From: Rariloculus sp963665575
GTDB taxonomy: Bacteria > Pseudomonadota > Gammaproteobacteria > Steroidobacterales > Rariloculaceae
Assembly (NCBI GenBank): GCA_963665575.2
Contig: CAXXDW010000006.1
Span: 1,054,001-1,118,000, forward strand
Reading direction: 5' to 3'
DNA: 64,000 bases
Positions 7,807 through 14,514 of the stretch are shown here, piece by piece. Made by a program: the position numbers and the translations under genes. The notes under the pieces were generated by a model. That model was not told where the DNA came from. It saw nothing but the letters and a program-made list of their open reading frames with translations, and did no database searches. The stretch's first letter is position 1. The number at the start of each line of letters is the position of its first letter.

Positions 7807-9024
7807 ATGAGTCTCCGGGATTCCCGGCGCGATTCACTCAAGAGTAAATCCACATACACGCTAGGGTGTCTCGTCATGGTACAAAAGGAGCTACCGCCGG
7901 AAAGAACCCGCAATCGACCGACTAACCAGCCTATCAACAGAGAAGATTATTCTGCTATTGCGCATATGCGATCAATGCCCAAACCTTCAGCGCTATATCC
8001 AATTCTTTGGTATTTTGCGTCGGAGCGCCAACGAATCTACTTAAAGCGCCTACGTGGACTTCCTCCACCATGGACAGAAGATCCCATACTTCGCGCCTAC
8101 AAGTTCACCAACAGCTTTCGCGCATCCGATAGGGTTAGTCAGTATCTCATTAAGAAAACGTATACGCTTCCGGCCAAGGATATCGGAACGTTGTTTCTAC
8201 GCACAATTCTATTCAAGATCTTCAACAGGATCGAAACATGGGAAACGCTCGTCGACCATTTTGGATTACCAGACGTTCGTACATTCGACTTTGACGCATG
8301 CGATCACCTTTTCGAGACGATTCGTGCATCGTCGGGTCGGCTCTACTCCGGTGCCTATATTATGCCTACGGGTCGTCTTGCAGGCGTTCCCAAGCACCGG
8401 ATGCACCTGCACCTTATTCGTAGAATGATTCGGGATCGGTTACCTGAAAAGCTTTCTGCAACAAGATACTTGTCCCAAGTCTATGAGCGCTTCCTTCGAT
8501 ATCCGACGTTCGGTCCCTTCTTGTCGTATCAGTATACGATTGATCTAAATTACACGACGTTGATCAACCACTCCGAGGAAGAATTCGTCGTTGCAGGTCC
8601 AGGCGCACTCGATGGACTTTCGAAATGTTTTGAGACACTTGGGGACTATACTCCAGAGCAAACAATCCTTTGGTTGACGGACATACAAGAGAATGAGTTT
8701 TCCAGATTCGGGCATTCGTTCGATGGCCTGTGGGGTCGGCCCCTTCAACCCATCGATATACAAAATATACTTTGTGAGGTTTCAAAATACACACGCATTA
8801 CCCATCCAATGGTCAGAGGCATCTCCGGGCGGACACGAATAAAGCAAAAATTCCACATGAACGGCGCTCTCCCCGAACCCGTTTTCCCGCCCAAGTGGGA
8901 CTTGAACTCGGCAATAGATACATGGCTAGAGCTCGGTCCTAAGGCTGGCACCGCACCGCCAACCCTCCAGCAGGAGAATCTGGTTTTCGATAGCTCAAAG
9001 CCTCAAAAGCAAGTTCACGATTAA
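7807..9024 (+). CDS. Putative thymine pyrophosphorylase / hmdU DNA kinase-like protein
   Basis: The product resembles the family predicted as alpha-glutamyl/putrescinyl-thymine pyrophosphorylases, related to the helical domain of phage 5-hydroxymethyl-dU DNA kinases. These proteins are thought to act on hypermodified thymine bases in DNA. Diagnostic features seen are LWYFASERQRIYLKR (residues 67-81), PPPWTEDPIL (86-95) and YKFTNSFRASDR (98-109). The protein has 405 residues; an in-frame ATG at 7876 would give 382 and is an equally possible start, because neither has a strong ribosome binding site. No separate P-loop kinase domain is seen. The 3' end overlaps the convergent MazG gene by 86 bases. 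Family assignment is from recognised motifs; the reaction in this organism is inferred. Confidence 0.7.
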   Translation: MSLRDSRRDSLKSKSTYTLGCLVMVQKELPPERTRNRPTNQPINREDYSAIAHMRSMPKPSALYPILWYFASERQRIYLKRLRGLPPPWTEDPILRAYKFTNSFRASDRVSQYLIKKTYTLPAKDIGTLFLRTILFKIFNRIETWETLVDHFGLPDVRTFDFDACDHLFETIRASSGRLYSGAYIMPTGRLAGVPKHRMHLHLIRRMIRDRLPEKLSATRYLSQVYERFLRYPTFGPFLSYQYTIDLNYTTLINHSEEEFVVAGPGALDGLSKCFETLGDYTPEQTILWLTDIQENEFSRFGHSFDGLWGRPLQPIDIQNILCEVSKYTRITHPMVRGISGRTRIKQKFHMNGALPEPVFPPKWDLNSAIDTWLELGPKAGTAPPTLQQENLVFDSSKPQKQVHD

Positions 9025-10060
9025 CCATATCCAGGCGCACTTTGCCTCCATTGACATTTCTCAATTGCCTGAAAATACGGTAACCCTGCAATATCGCAGT
9101 CTCCCACTGCCATAGCGCTACCCGTTCCACCTCATATCCATTCACAATCTCTTCGATCGTTTTGAGCAAGTCGTAGTCCACGACCTCGATGCCCTCGTAG
9201 TAGTGCATTTCTTTCGCTCGACTGAATACAATCGCCGAAACAGCCTCCTCCACTATACGTGCCCGCGCACCGTCCTCGTTCTCATCCAATGATGGGTTGC
9301 TCTTGCGTTTGCACCGCAAGAGGTGCCGGGTAACGGGCGACCACCCGAGGAACACAACGTAGGCAAAATGAAAAACATCGTGGAACCGATAGAAATCAGG
9401 ATCATCGATGTTATCGGTAAGCCGGTCTCCGAAGTTCAATCCGTTGCATCGAAGTAATATCAACTCCTTCTCACCGATTGTCGTTGGTCTAAATTCCACA
9501 AGCAGTTTACGCGGTAGTTGTTCCTCTTCGGAAAAGTTATCGTCAAAAAACGGCGTCAGAGTCTTTTCATTCGGCCATCGATTCAGCACTTTGTTGATAT
9601 TCTCTTGAGCAATCTCCCCTAGATCCAATCCCAAGAGGTTCACAATTTCCTGCAACCTTTCCCATATGGCCTGCAAATGCGCAACCGTGTTATCTCTAGA
9701 TTGTTCATGGATAGTCTCCAACACACAGCCCGCCGACTTACCTAACGAGAAGGCTGCCGCCAAAACACCGTCGTTTCCTTTAACCTTCAGAGCTGATGGC
9801 GAGGTTGAATTCAGATAGTCTCTTGGCGCAAGAATCTTCAGAAGTCTCGCCAGATACCACAAAAGATCTCCGGCCTCCTCTCTCACGCGATTTCGGTACG
9901 ATGGATATGCCTCGGATTCACGTCTTTCCTTCTTTAGCTCCGTTAGCAGACTTCCGACCTCTCCGAATAGTCCGCACGCGAGAAGCTCAACATGATTCGG
10001 TCTGTGCGTGAGCTGATCCGTGCGCGCCGCAGCATCGCAATACTCATCGAACCACTGCAT
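8939..10060 (-). CDS. MazG-like NTP pyrophosphohydrolase with extra C-terminal domain
   Basis: The N-terminal half is an all-alpha NTP pyrophosphohydrolase of the MazG superfamily, which removes pyrophosphate from (d)NTPs. The metal-binding helices are GLFGEVGSLLTELKK (residues 30-44) and EEAGDLLWYLAR (61-72). In the first helix the usual GExGE is GEVGS, with later glutamates available. A second domain from about residue 180 to 373 carries RFHDVFHFAY (225-234) and GWSPVTRHLL; I recall it as a recurrent MazG-associated C-terminal domain of unknown function. The gene overlaps the TS-like gene upstream by 17 bases, implying translational coupling. A role in hydrolysing a modified or surplus nucleotide made by its neighbours is inference. 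Confidence 0.78.
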   Translation of the reverse strand: MQWFDEYCDAAARTDQLTHRPNHVELLACGLFGEVGSLLTELKKERRESEAYPSYRNRVREEAGDLLWYLARLLKILAPRDYLNSTSPSALKVKGNDGVLAAAFSLGKSAGCVLETIHEQSRDNTVAHLQAIWERLQEIVNLLGLDLGEIAQENINKVLNRWPNEKTLTPFFDDNFSEEEQLPRKLLVEFRPTTIGEKELILLRCNGLNFGDRLTDNIDDPDFYRFHDVFHFAYVVFLGWSPVTRHLLRCKRKSNPSLDENEDGARARIVEEAVSAIVFSRAKEMHYYEGIEVVDYDLLKTIEEIVNGYEVERVALWQWETAILQGYRIFRQLRNVNGGKVRLDMVNRELAFEALSYRKPDSPAGGLAVRCQP

Positions 10061-10838
10061 CGTTACCCCTACTTCCGCCAGTGCCCGTTCGTATATCCTC
10101 GATCAGCGTTCGAACCGGTCCCTTTGAACCGTTCAAGAACGCATACGTGGAGTGAACAACAAGACTACCGATGCCTTGCTTCGTTTCCCTCGCGACGCAA
10201 GATTGAAGGCGCGCCAACCCAAGCAGGTTTCCCGGCACCTTGTGCCGATAATCGTGACTTCTATACACTGCTGTCAAGTGCACTGCGCCACCGAACAGTT
10301 TGAACGACAGGTGAGAGAGACATGGACCTCCCATTCGTCGCCCTCCGTCGTCAGCCGTGTTATAGAGAGGCAAGTCATATTCTCCTTCTGCAACACCGAC
10401 TTCGTAACAGGATCTCTTGGTACCTCTTAGCGGAATTTCGTCTCGCATCTTGTTCATCATTTCCTGCAGGGGATTCATTTCCTCTCCATTCGCCTTGCGC
10501 CGCCGAACCAATCGGTACGCGTACGTTCCCCAAGAAATCCTGTTGTATTTCTTGATCGCCGGGTACAATTCTTCCGGATAGACTTCGAATACGCCATTTA
10601 ACCCGCGTCTGCGGTATTCGTAGCCTGGGAATATGGTCTCCGCAACGGAATGTAGTGGTAGTTGGTTTTCCCGAACATAAAATTCGTCGATACGAGGATC
10701 GGCACCGTGAAAGGCTCCGTTGCTTGCAGGCGAATGGACTGTCAGTACCAGGTTCAACATCTGCTTGCGCGACAAAAGAAATTCCGTGGCAGCAATCCAC
10801 GCCTCAACACGCGTTTCTGCCTCAATGAGCGTTGTCAT
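10044..10838 (-). CDS. Thymidylate-synthase-like enzyme
   Basis: The 264-residue product looks like a divergent member of the thymidylate synthase and dUMP/dCMP hydroxymethylase fold. Supporting features are WGTYAYR (103-109), GGPCLSHLSF with the putative nucleophile Cys173, and YRSHD...VPGNLLGL (192-208), which parallels the YQRSxD...PFN signature. The PFN asparagine context is altered to PGN, and the N-terminal folate and dUMP segments are hard to align, so substrate specificity probably differs from standard ThyA. It lies head to tail between the papain-like peptidase and MazG genes, touching both. Making a modified pyrimidine nucleotide is the most natural inference. It could also be an inactive nucleotide-binding relative. 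Confidence 0.72.
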   Translation of the reverse strand: MTTLIEAETRVEAWIAATEFLLSRKQMLNLVLTVHSPASNGAFHGADPRIDEFYVRENQLPLHSVAETIFPGYEYRRRGLNGVFEVYPEELYPAIKKYNRISWGTYAYRLVRRRKANGEEMNPLQEMMNKMRDEIPLRGTKRSCYEVGVAEGEYDLPLYNTADDGGRRMGGPCLSHLSFKLFGGAVHLTAVYRSHDYRHKVPGNLLGLARLQSCVARETKQGIGSLVVHSTYAFLNGSKGPVRTLIEDIRTGTGGSRGNDAVVR

Positions 10839-11467
10839 TACGTTACCTCGTCGGTCAGTACCAACAAACGATTCAAGTGTTGGGTTATAAATGACTCACC
10901 CAACCACGCGTACCCATCTTCTCCCCAATCCTCGCCCCAGCTATTACGAATAAGAAAACACCGCTCCGATTGCGCGGTGCCCATCCCCACCGCAACAACT
11001 GCATGGAGCCCCCGTACCGGTCCGACCGAAGAAATAATCCATGGCGCAATCGGGGAAAAAAACGATTCCGGAATTTCCATGCCCAAGACAGGAACCCGAT
11101 GGCCCTTTAACTGGACCTCAACCGAATCCGCCGTCGCACGCTTCAGTTCACTGTTCCGCCGAAAGAGCCTGACACCAGCCGGAGGCCGCCAATCGGGGGG
11201 TCGCCCTTCTGTGCAGTATGGACAGTCCAGTTCCGCTGCTTGTCCGTGAGCATTGAGCGCCCGGACAATATTGGCAATATGGGTCCCACCGGTCGAACCT
11301 ACACCGGCCGCGAAGTAGTGCAGGTACTCCGGCGACAACGCCTCCGTAGTTCCCCGCGAATACTCGTGCGCCGTCGTCGCTGCAACCGATAGACAGGTGG
11401 GCCTCGCACCCTGATCGCGAATCGCGCCCAATTCGGTGCGATAATCCAAATCAATGACGATACTCAC
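10838..11467 (-). CDS. Papain-like C1 family cysteine peptidase
   Basis: A compact 209-residue papain-fold peptidase with every catalytic element visible: the oxyanion Gln19 in IRDQGARPTC, nucleophile Cys25, His155 in LHAVVAVG and Asn175 in LIRNSWGEDWGEDGYAWL. No signal peptide or long propeptide is present, so it is probably cytoplasmic. Bacterial C1 peptidases without a propeptide need another form of control, and the upstream gene encodes a protein carrying a chagasin-like inhibitor domain specific for this peptidase class. The two genes overlap by four bases (11464-11467), consistent with coupled synthesis. The substrate is unknown. Confidence 0.88.
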   Translation of the reverse strand: MSIVIDLDYRTELGAIRDQGARPTCLSVAATTAHEYSRGTTEALSPEYLHYFAAGVGSTGGTHIANIVRALNAHGQAAELDCPYCTEGRPPDWRPPAGVRLFRRNSELKRATADSVEVQLKGHRVPVLGMEIPESFFSPIAPWIISSVGPVRGLHAVVAVGMGTAQSERCFLIRNSWGEDWGEDGYAWLGESFITQHLNRLLVLTDEVT

Positions 11468-12441
11468 GCAGCAGCTAATGCCTCGGACTTCGTTCGCCTC
11501 GCGAATCCGCCGCGTTCCTTACCGTATGCATCGATATCGATCTTGATATGCTCGAGAGTGACCCGGTTCCAAGGCCTGACGTGCTCGAACGCGAGTCGGT
11601 GCGTGCCGGGGGCGGTAAATCGGATGTACACAATACGGGATGACCTCTCTCCAAATTCTTCGTGAAACTCAGGGCGCTGCTCCCCTACAATCTCCGCACG
11701 TCTACCTTCATCCACAAGCTGCCACAGGTACCCGGCAGACGCCTGATCCTGAAGATGCACGGCAAACAAGTCATTCGGTCCGGCCTCCAGAAACGTTCCC
11801 CCGTCATTGCTCCTGAGCACCCACACGTTCGCCCACGAATCCGTGATCAGCTCCTTCGAGGCCAAAGCGAGCTTCATGTTCTTCACTGGCTGCGATTGCA
11901 ATTTCCTCGCTTCGGCGCGAGAGAGCACATTCGACGAAACCAATGTCCAGCATGTCGCTTCGAAGCTAATCCCGAGCCTCAAAGAAAGTTGATAGATTTT
12001 GTCGGCCTGGTGGAGTTTCTCTCTTGTCCATCCTTGCCGTCGAGCCGAATCGAGCACCAGCTGCTTGGAACCGAGCAATTCGGACGCAAAGGTGTCGGCG
12101 CCTACCTCTTCTACCGGTCGAGACGCCGGTGCATTGCGACCGTGGAAGTCCACGGTTCTGTCCAGGCTGAAATCGTGTCCCAGCAAGATGTGCCCGAGTT
12201 CATGAGCCAACGTAAAGCGCTGCACATGCAGGTCCCGGCAGGTCGTAATCATGATGCCGCGAACTCCGCCGGTGGACACTACCGTGCCCAGCAAGCCATC
12301 CAACGGACGGAACAACAACGGAATATCCAACTCCGTCACCGCCCCCACGATGTCGAAACTGGTACGCTTGCCTATCGGAAATCTCGCGAGAATTCTTGCC
12401 GCCTCGGATGTGGCGCGAAGAATCTCGCTACGCCGGCTCAT
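11464..12441 (-). CDS. ImmA/IrrE metallopeptidase fused to chagasin-like (I42) inhibitor
   Basis: From the ATG at 12441 the protein has 325 residues. Residues 20-170 are an ImmA/IrrE (M78) zinc peptidase with HELGH at 80-84 and a downstream EEVGADTFASELL third-ligand helix at 111-123. ImmA-type enzymes cleave a partner XRE repressor. Residues about 222-305 resemble chagasin: ASAGYLW (234-240) matches the GYxW loop and VRPWN (288-292) matches the RPW loop that plug the papain active site. The gene overlaps the XRE gene by 14 bases and the C1 peptidase gene by four. The longer frame from 12519 adds a non-conserved N-terminus. An inhibitor next to its expected target class suggests a regulated protease; this functional link is inference. 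Confidence 0.82.
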   Translation of the reverse strand: MSRRSEILRATSEAARILARFPIGKRTSFDIVGAVTELDIPLLFRPLDGLLGTVVSTGGVRGIMITTCRDLHVQRFTLAHELGHILLGHDFSLDRTVDFHGRNAPASRPVEEVGADTFASELLGSKQLVLDSARRQGWTREKLHQADKIYQLSLRLGISFEATCWTLVSSNVLSRAEARKLQSQPVKNMKLALASKELITDSWANVWVLRSNDGGTFLEAGPNDLFAVHLQDQASAGYLWQLVDEGRRAEIVGEQRPEFHEEFGERSSRIVYIRFTAPGTHRLAFEHVRPWNRVTLEHIKIDIDAYGKERGGFARRTKSEALAAA

Positions 12442-12778
12442 CAGATTTCCTGGAGCGTAGAAACTCGACGAAACGCAGCACTTCCTCATGGTCGGCTGTG
12501 GACAAATCGGCGGCGGCACGAGCGACCAATTGGATAGACCCAGGCTGAGTAGATTCCTGAAAGTCGCCAGTCAAGTACTCCATCGTGGTTTGGTAGAGCT
12601 TGGCGAGTCGATTTAGCTCCAGCGCCCCAACTCGCCGCGAACCGCTCTCCATAAGTGAGATCGCGGTGCGTGGTACATCCAAATGCAGCGCCACTTCCTC
12701 CTGCGAAAACCCTCGATATTCGCGCGCGTCCTTTAGACGCCCACCAAGGACGGATTGGTCAACATGCTCGGCTCTCAT
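12428..12778 (-). CDS. XRE-family transcriptional regulator
   Basis: The 116-residue product has an N-terminal Cro/CI-type helix-turn-helix: LKDAREYRGFSQEEVALHL, with recognition helix VPRTAISLMESGSRR, then LNRLAKLYQTTMEYLTG. The C-terminal extension DHEEVLRFVEFLRSRK is typical of repressors paired with ImmA/IrrE peptidases. The start ATG at 12778 is preferred over 12814 because it leaves an 11-base gap to the gene upstream. Its probable target is the perfect inverted repeat in the operon promoter at 13221-13241, giving autoregulation, with relief by the zinc peptidase encoded next. The last step is inferred from family precedent. Confidence 0.88.
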   Translation of the reverse strand: MRAEHVDQSVLGGRLKDAREYRGFSQEEVALHLDVPRTAISLMESGSRRVGALELNRLAKLYQTTMEYLTGDFQESTQPGSIQLVARAAADLSTADHEEVLRFVEFLRSRKSDEPA

Positions 12779-12789
12779 TGGTTCGGCTC

Positions 12790-13176
12790 CTACGTCACCG
12801 CCCGAATCCCACATCGGGCTGCAGATTCATCCATCATCGCGGGAACGAGATGGCGAACCACTTCATCAATGCTGGCGTAACCTCCAGGTCGAATCAGTTC
12901 GATCCTCAACGGGCGACCCAGATGACGTTCAAAGATCGGCGAGGCGCGAGCGACTGTCTTGGAATCCACTGTTGGCATGGAATCCCACAGGTCCGTATCG
13001 TCTGTTGCTTCGAACGGCTCGCCCGAATTTCCTTCTACCTGTGCATCCCAATCTGCGCCCTCTAGGCGCCACCAGTCAACCAGGTCCCGGGACAGCTCCT
13101 CCCTGATCGCCTCTTTCCGTGATCGGGGAATCTCGGCGATGCTCGCTTGTAGAAGGTCAAGCGCGACAGTGGACAT
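12790..13176 (-). CDS. Hypothetical protein, first gene of the island operon
   Basis: A 128-residue acidic protein of no recognised family, beginning MSTVALDLLQASIAEI. It has a predicted helical N-terminus rich in Arg and Glu, a tryptophan pair in LVDWWRLEG, an acidic middle (ATDDTDLWDSM) and a C-terminal half with RPLRIELIRPGGYASIDEVV. There is no signal peptide or membrane segment. The ATG at 13176 is chosen because it lies about 30 bases after the predicted transcription start; the longer frame to 13236 would begin inside the promoter. As first gene of the operon it may be a partner or sensor, but the sequence gives no function. Confidence 0.65.
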   Translation of the reverse strand: MSTVALDLLQASIAEIPRSRKEAIREELSRDLVDWWRLEGADWDAQVEGNSGEPFEATDDTDLWDSMPTVDSKTVARASPIFERHLGRPLRIELIRPGGYASIDEVVRHLVPAMMDESAARCGIRAVT

Positions 13177-13215
13177 GACATCACTTCTCGGGTGTGCGAT
13201 ATTCAAACAAATCAC

Positions 13216-13244
13216 ACCATACTGTTTCGAAGTCAAACAGTCAA
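13216..13244 (-). promoter_or_regulatory. Sigma-70 promoter of the island operon
   Basis: Read on the minus strand, -35 TTGACT (13244-13239) and -10 TATGGT (13221-13216) are separated by 17 bases, the ideal spacing. Transcription would start near 13209 and cover the six genes down to 8939. The spacer is occupied by the palindrome listed next. Confidence 0.7.
13221..13241. promoter_or_regulatory. Inverted-repeat operator (probable XRE site)
   Basis: ACTGTTT-CGAAGTC-AAACAGT is a perfect 7-bp inverted repeat with a 7-bp spacer. It touches both the -35 and -10 boxes of the operon promoter, so a bound repressor would block polymerase. The encoded XRE protein is the obvious candidate. Confidence 0.72.
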
Positions 13245-13261
13245 GCCGGATACTGCAACAC

Positions 13262-13924
13262 CTATGCCCGCGTCAGCGCTAGCGACACGACCCACGAAGG
13301 GATGACCATGGAGCAGCGTACATTCACCGTTCTGCCACCGTAGTTGGCATGACCGTATAGATCCCGGTGCCCCACCTCATCCCACAACACTGTTACGTCG
13401 TCAAAGCCCATCCGCTGCCCCGAAACGGGATGTAACGCCTTGAAAATGGCCTCCTTTACCGACAACACGATGACTGAATCCCGGCCTTCCATGCCAGGTG
13501 GCAACTCCTTCGCTGCACAGAGCCCTTTAACGCCATCAAGCTCTCTCGATCCGCTCCTTGATTCAATGTCAATGCCGATGGCCGCCCAACGGCCCCTCCG
13601 CATGAGCGCCGCGACGATCTTCGTCCCCTTTCGGCTGACGCTACCAATGTACCCTGCTGGCCAGTCTCGCGAGCCAGACGCCAACCTTTCCGGTTCAACA
13701 CGTCCAAGCCCCGCGCTCGCGAGTAGATTCTCCAGACACCGTGTAGTGGCTCTCTCTTTCACTCCCTGCAGCATCATCGGTCGATTCTGCGCAGAGACCT
13801 TTCCAGGGTGCGGCAAACAGTGCGCAAAGGAACCACCATAAATCAAGAGCTCCGGGGCCAGTCGGCGCAGTTCTTCCACGAGTGGATCAGACTGAAGATC
13901 GAGCCTATCGGAAATTTTCGTCAT
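13262..13924 (-). CDS. 4'-phosphopantetheinyl transferase, EntD type
   Basis: The enzyme moves phosphopantetheine from CoA to a serine of carrier proteins. The 220-residue product shows the EntD/Sfp signatures: GYIGSVSRKG (the GSxSH-like substrate segment), the metal-binding AAIGIDIESR and LSVKEAIFKALHP, equivalent to the WxxKEAxxK motif, followed by FDDVTV. The motif Trp is Leu, which is tolerated in some members. It lies just upstream of the island operon on the same strand but ends before that operon's promoter, so it is probably a separate unit. No polyketide or nonribosomal peptide synthase is present in the window, so its carrier protein is unknown. Confidence 0.85.
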   Translation of the reverse strand: MTKISDRLDLQSDPLVEELRRLAPELLIYGGSFAHCLPHPGKVSAQNRPMMLQGVKERATTRCLENLLASAGLGRVEPERLASGSRDWPAGYIGSVSRKGTKIVAALMRRGRWAAIGIDIESRSGSRELDGVKGLCAAKELPPGMEGRDSVIVLSVKEAIFKALHPVSGQRMGFDDVTVLWDEVGHRDLYGHANYGGRTVNVRCSMVIPSWVVSLALTRA

Positions 13925-13976
13925 TGATTGACCTTATCCACTTGCTCGAACCGACAAACTCGTTAGAAAGTCTGAC

Positions 13977-14249
13977 CTATACATACCAATCTTTACCACG
14001 TGTGCCCACGCCCTCACCTTGCCGTCTTGTGCTCGTGTTCAGATCGCGCATGATGCCCCCGACCAGCATCAGCGCCAGGCTGTCCAGCAGGTCCCGACGC
14101 TCCTTGGCTAGTGCGCTCGTGCCGTTCGCCGCCGCGTACAGCGTCTGAACTACCTGGACGGCCTCGATCACGTCCAGTTCGTTGCTGGTCTCGATGCGCG
14201 CCAAGCCCCGGGGCGCAACCGCATCGCGCGAGCGAACCCCGCGATCCAC
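13977..14249 (-). CDS. Short hypothetical ORF near the island's right end
   Basis: An open frame of 90 codons whose middle (ETSNELDVIEAVQVVQTLYA, then ALAKERRDLLDSLALMLVGG) has a natural helical composition. I do not recognise it. It abuts the IS21-type fragment and may be the remains of a longer gene. Confidence 0.3.
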   Translation of the reverse strand: MDRGVRSRDAVAPRGLARIETSNELDVIEAVQVVQTLYAAANGTSALAKERRDLLDSLALMLVGGIMRDLNTSTRRQGEGVGTRGKDWYV

Positions 14250-14272
14250 GGGTGCCAGACGAGGTCCGCACG

Positions 14273-14487
14273 GCGGCTGACCCGGGCAGATTCAGCCGGG
14301 TCAGGGACTACGTTCGGGCGGTGCGCCCGCGGGAACCGGCCGATGCGGTGGTGAGGATCGAGACGCCGGCGGGGCATCAGGGCCAGGAGGACTTCGGCAC
14401 GCTTGCATTGCCGTGGGGCCGACATCACGCCATGCTGGTCGTGTCGGGCTACTCGAGACTGTTGATGTGTCGTTCTTCAAGAGTAAA
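14273..14487 (+). pseudogene. IS21-type transposase (IstA) fragment
   Basis: In frame with an open stretch from 14111, the segment FSRVRDYVRAVRPREP, then RIETPAGHQGQEDFGTLALP and MLVVSGYSRLLMCRSS closely resembles the catalytic-core start of IS21-family IstA transposases, including the first catalytic Asp in the DFG position. The helix-turn-helix N-terminus and the rest of the DDE domain are absent, as is the IstB ATPase partner. It is a transposase remnant marking past insertion and deletion at the island's right side. Confidence 0.7.
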
Positions 14488-14514
14488 GTCTATTCCGCAG
14501 AGAATGCCTCCCTG

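Larger units (their letters stand above)
7506..14490. mobile_element. tRNA-Ser-anchored accessory island
   Basis: The sequence immediately after the tRNA CCA becomes visibly AT-richer, for example the stretch around 7508-7545, and stays so through 13925. Gene content switches from conserved housekeeping to accessory functions and then returns to GC-rich sequence after about 14000, where an IS21-type transposase fragment lies. A tRNA 3' boundary, a composition change and a transposase scar at the other end suggest an acquired island. I found no integrase gene and no second copy of the tRNA 3' end downstream, so the right boundary and mobility are uncertain. Confidence 0.6.

Noticed and set aside
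7506..14000. Integrase or recombinase for the island
   Set aside because: I looked for tyrosine or serine recombinase motifs in all island genes and found none, so self-mobility is not claimed.
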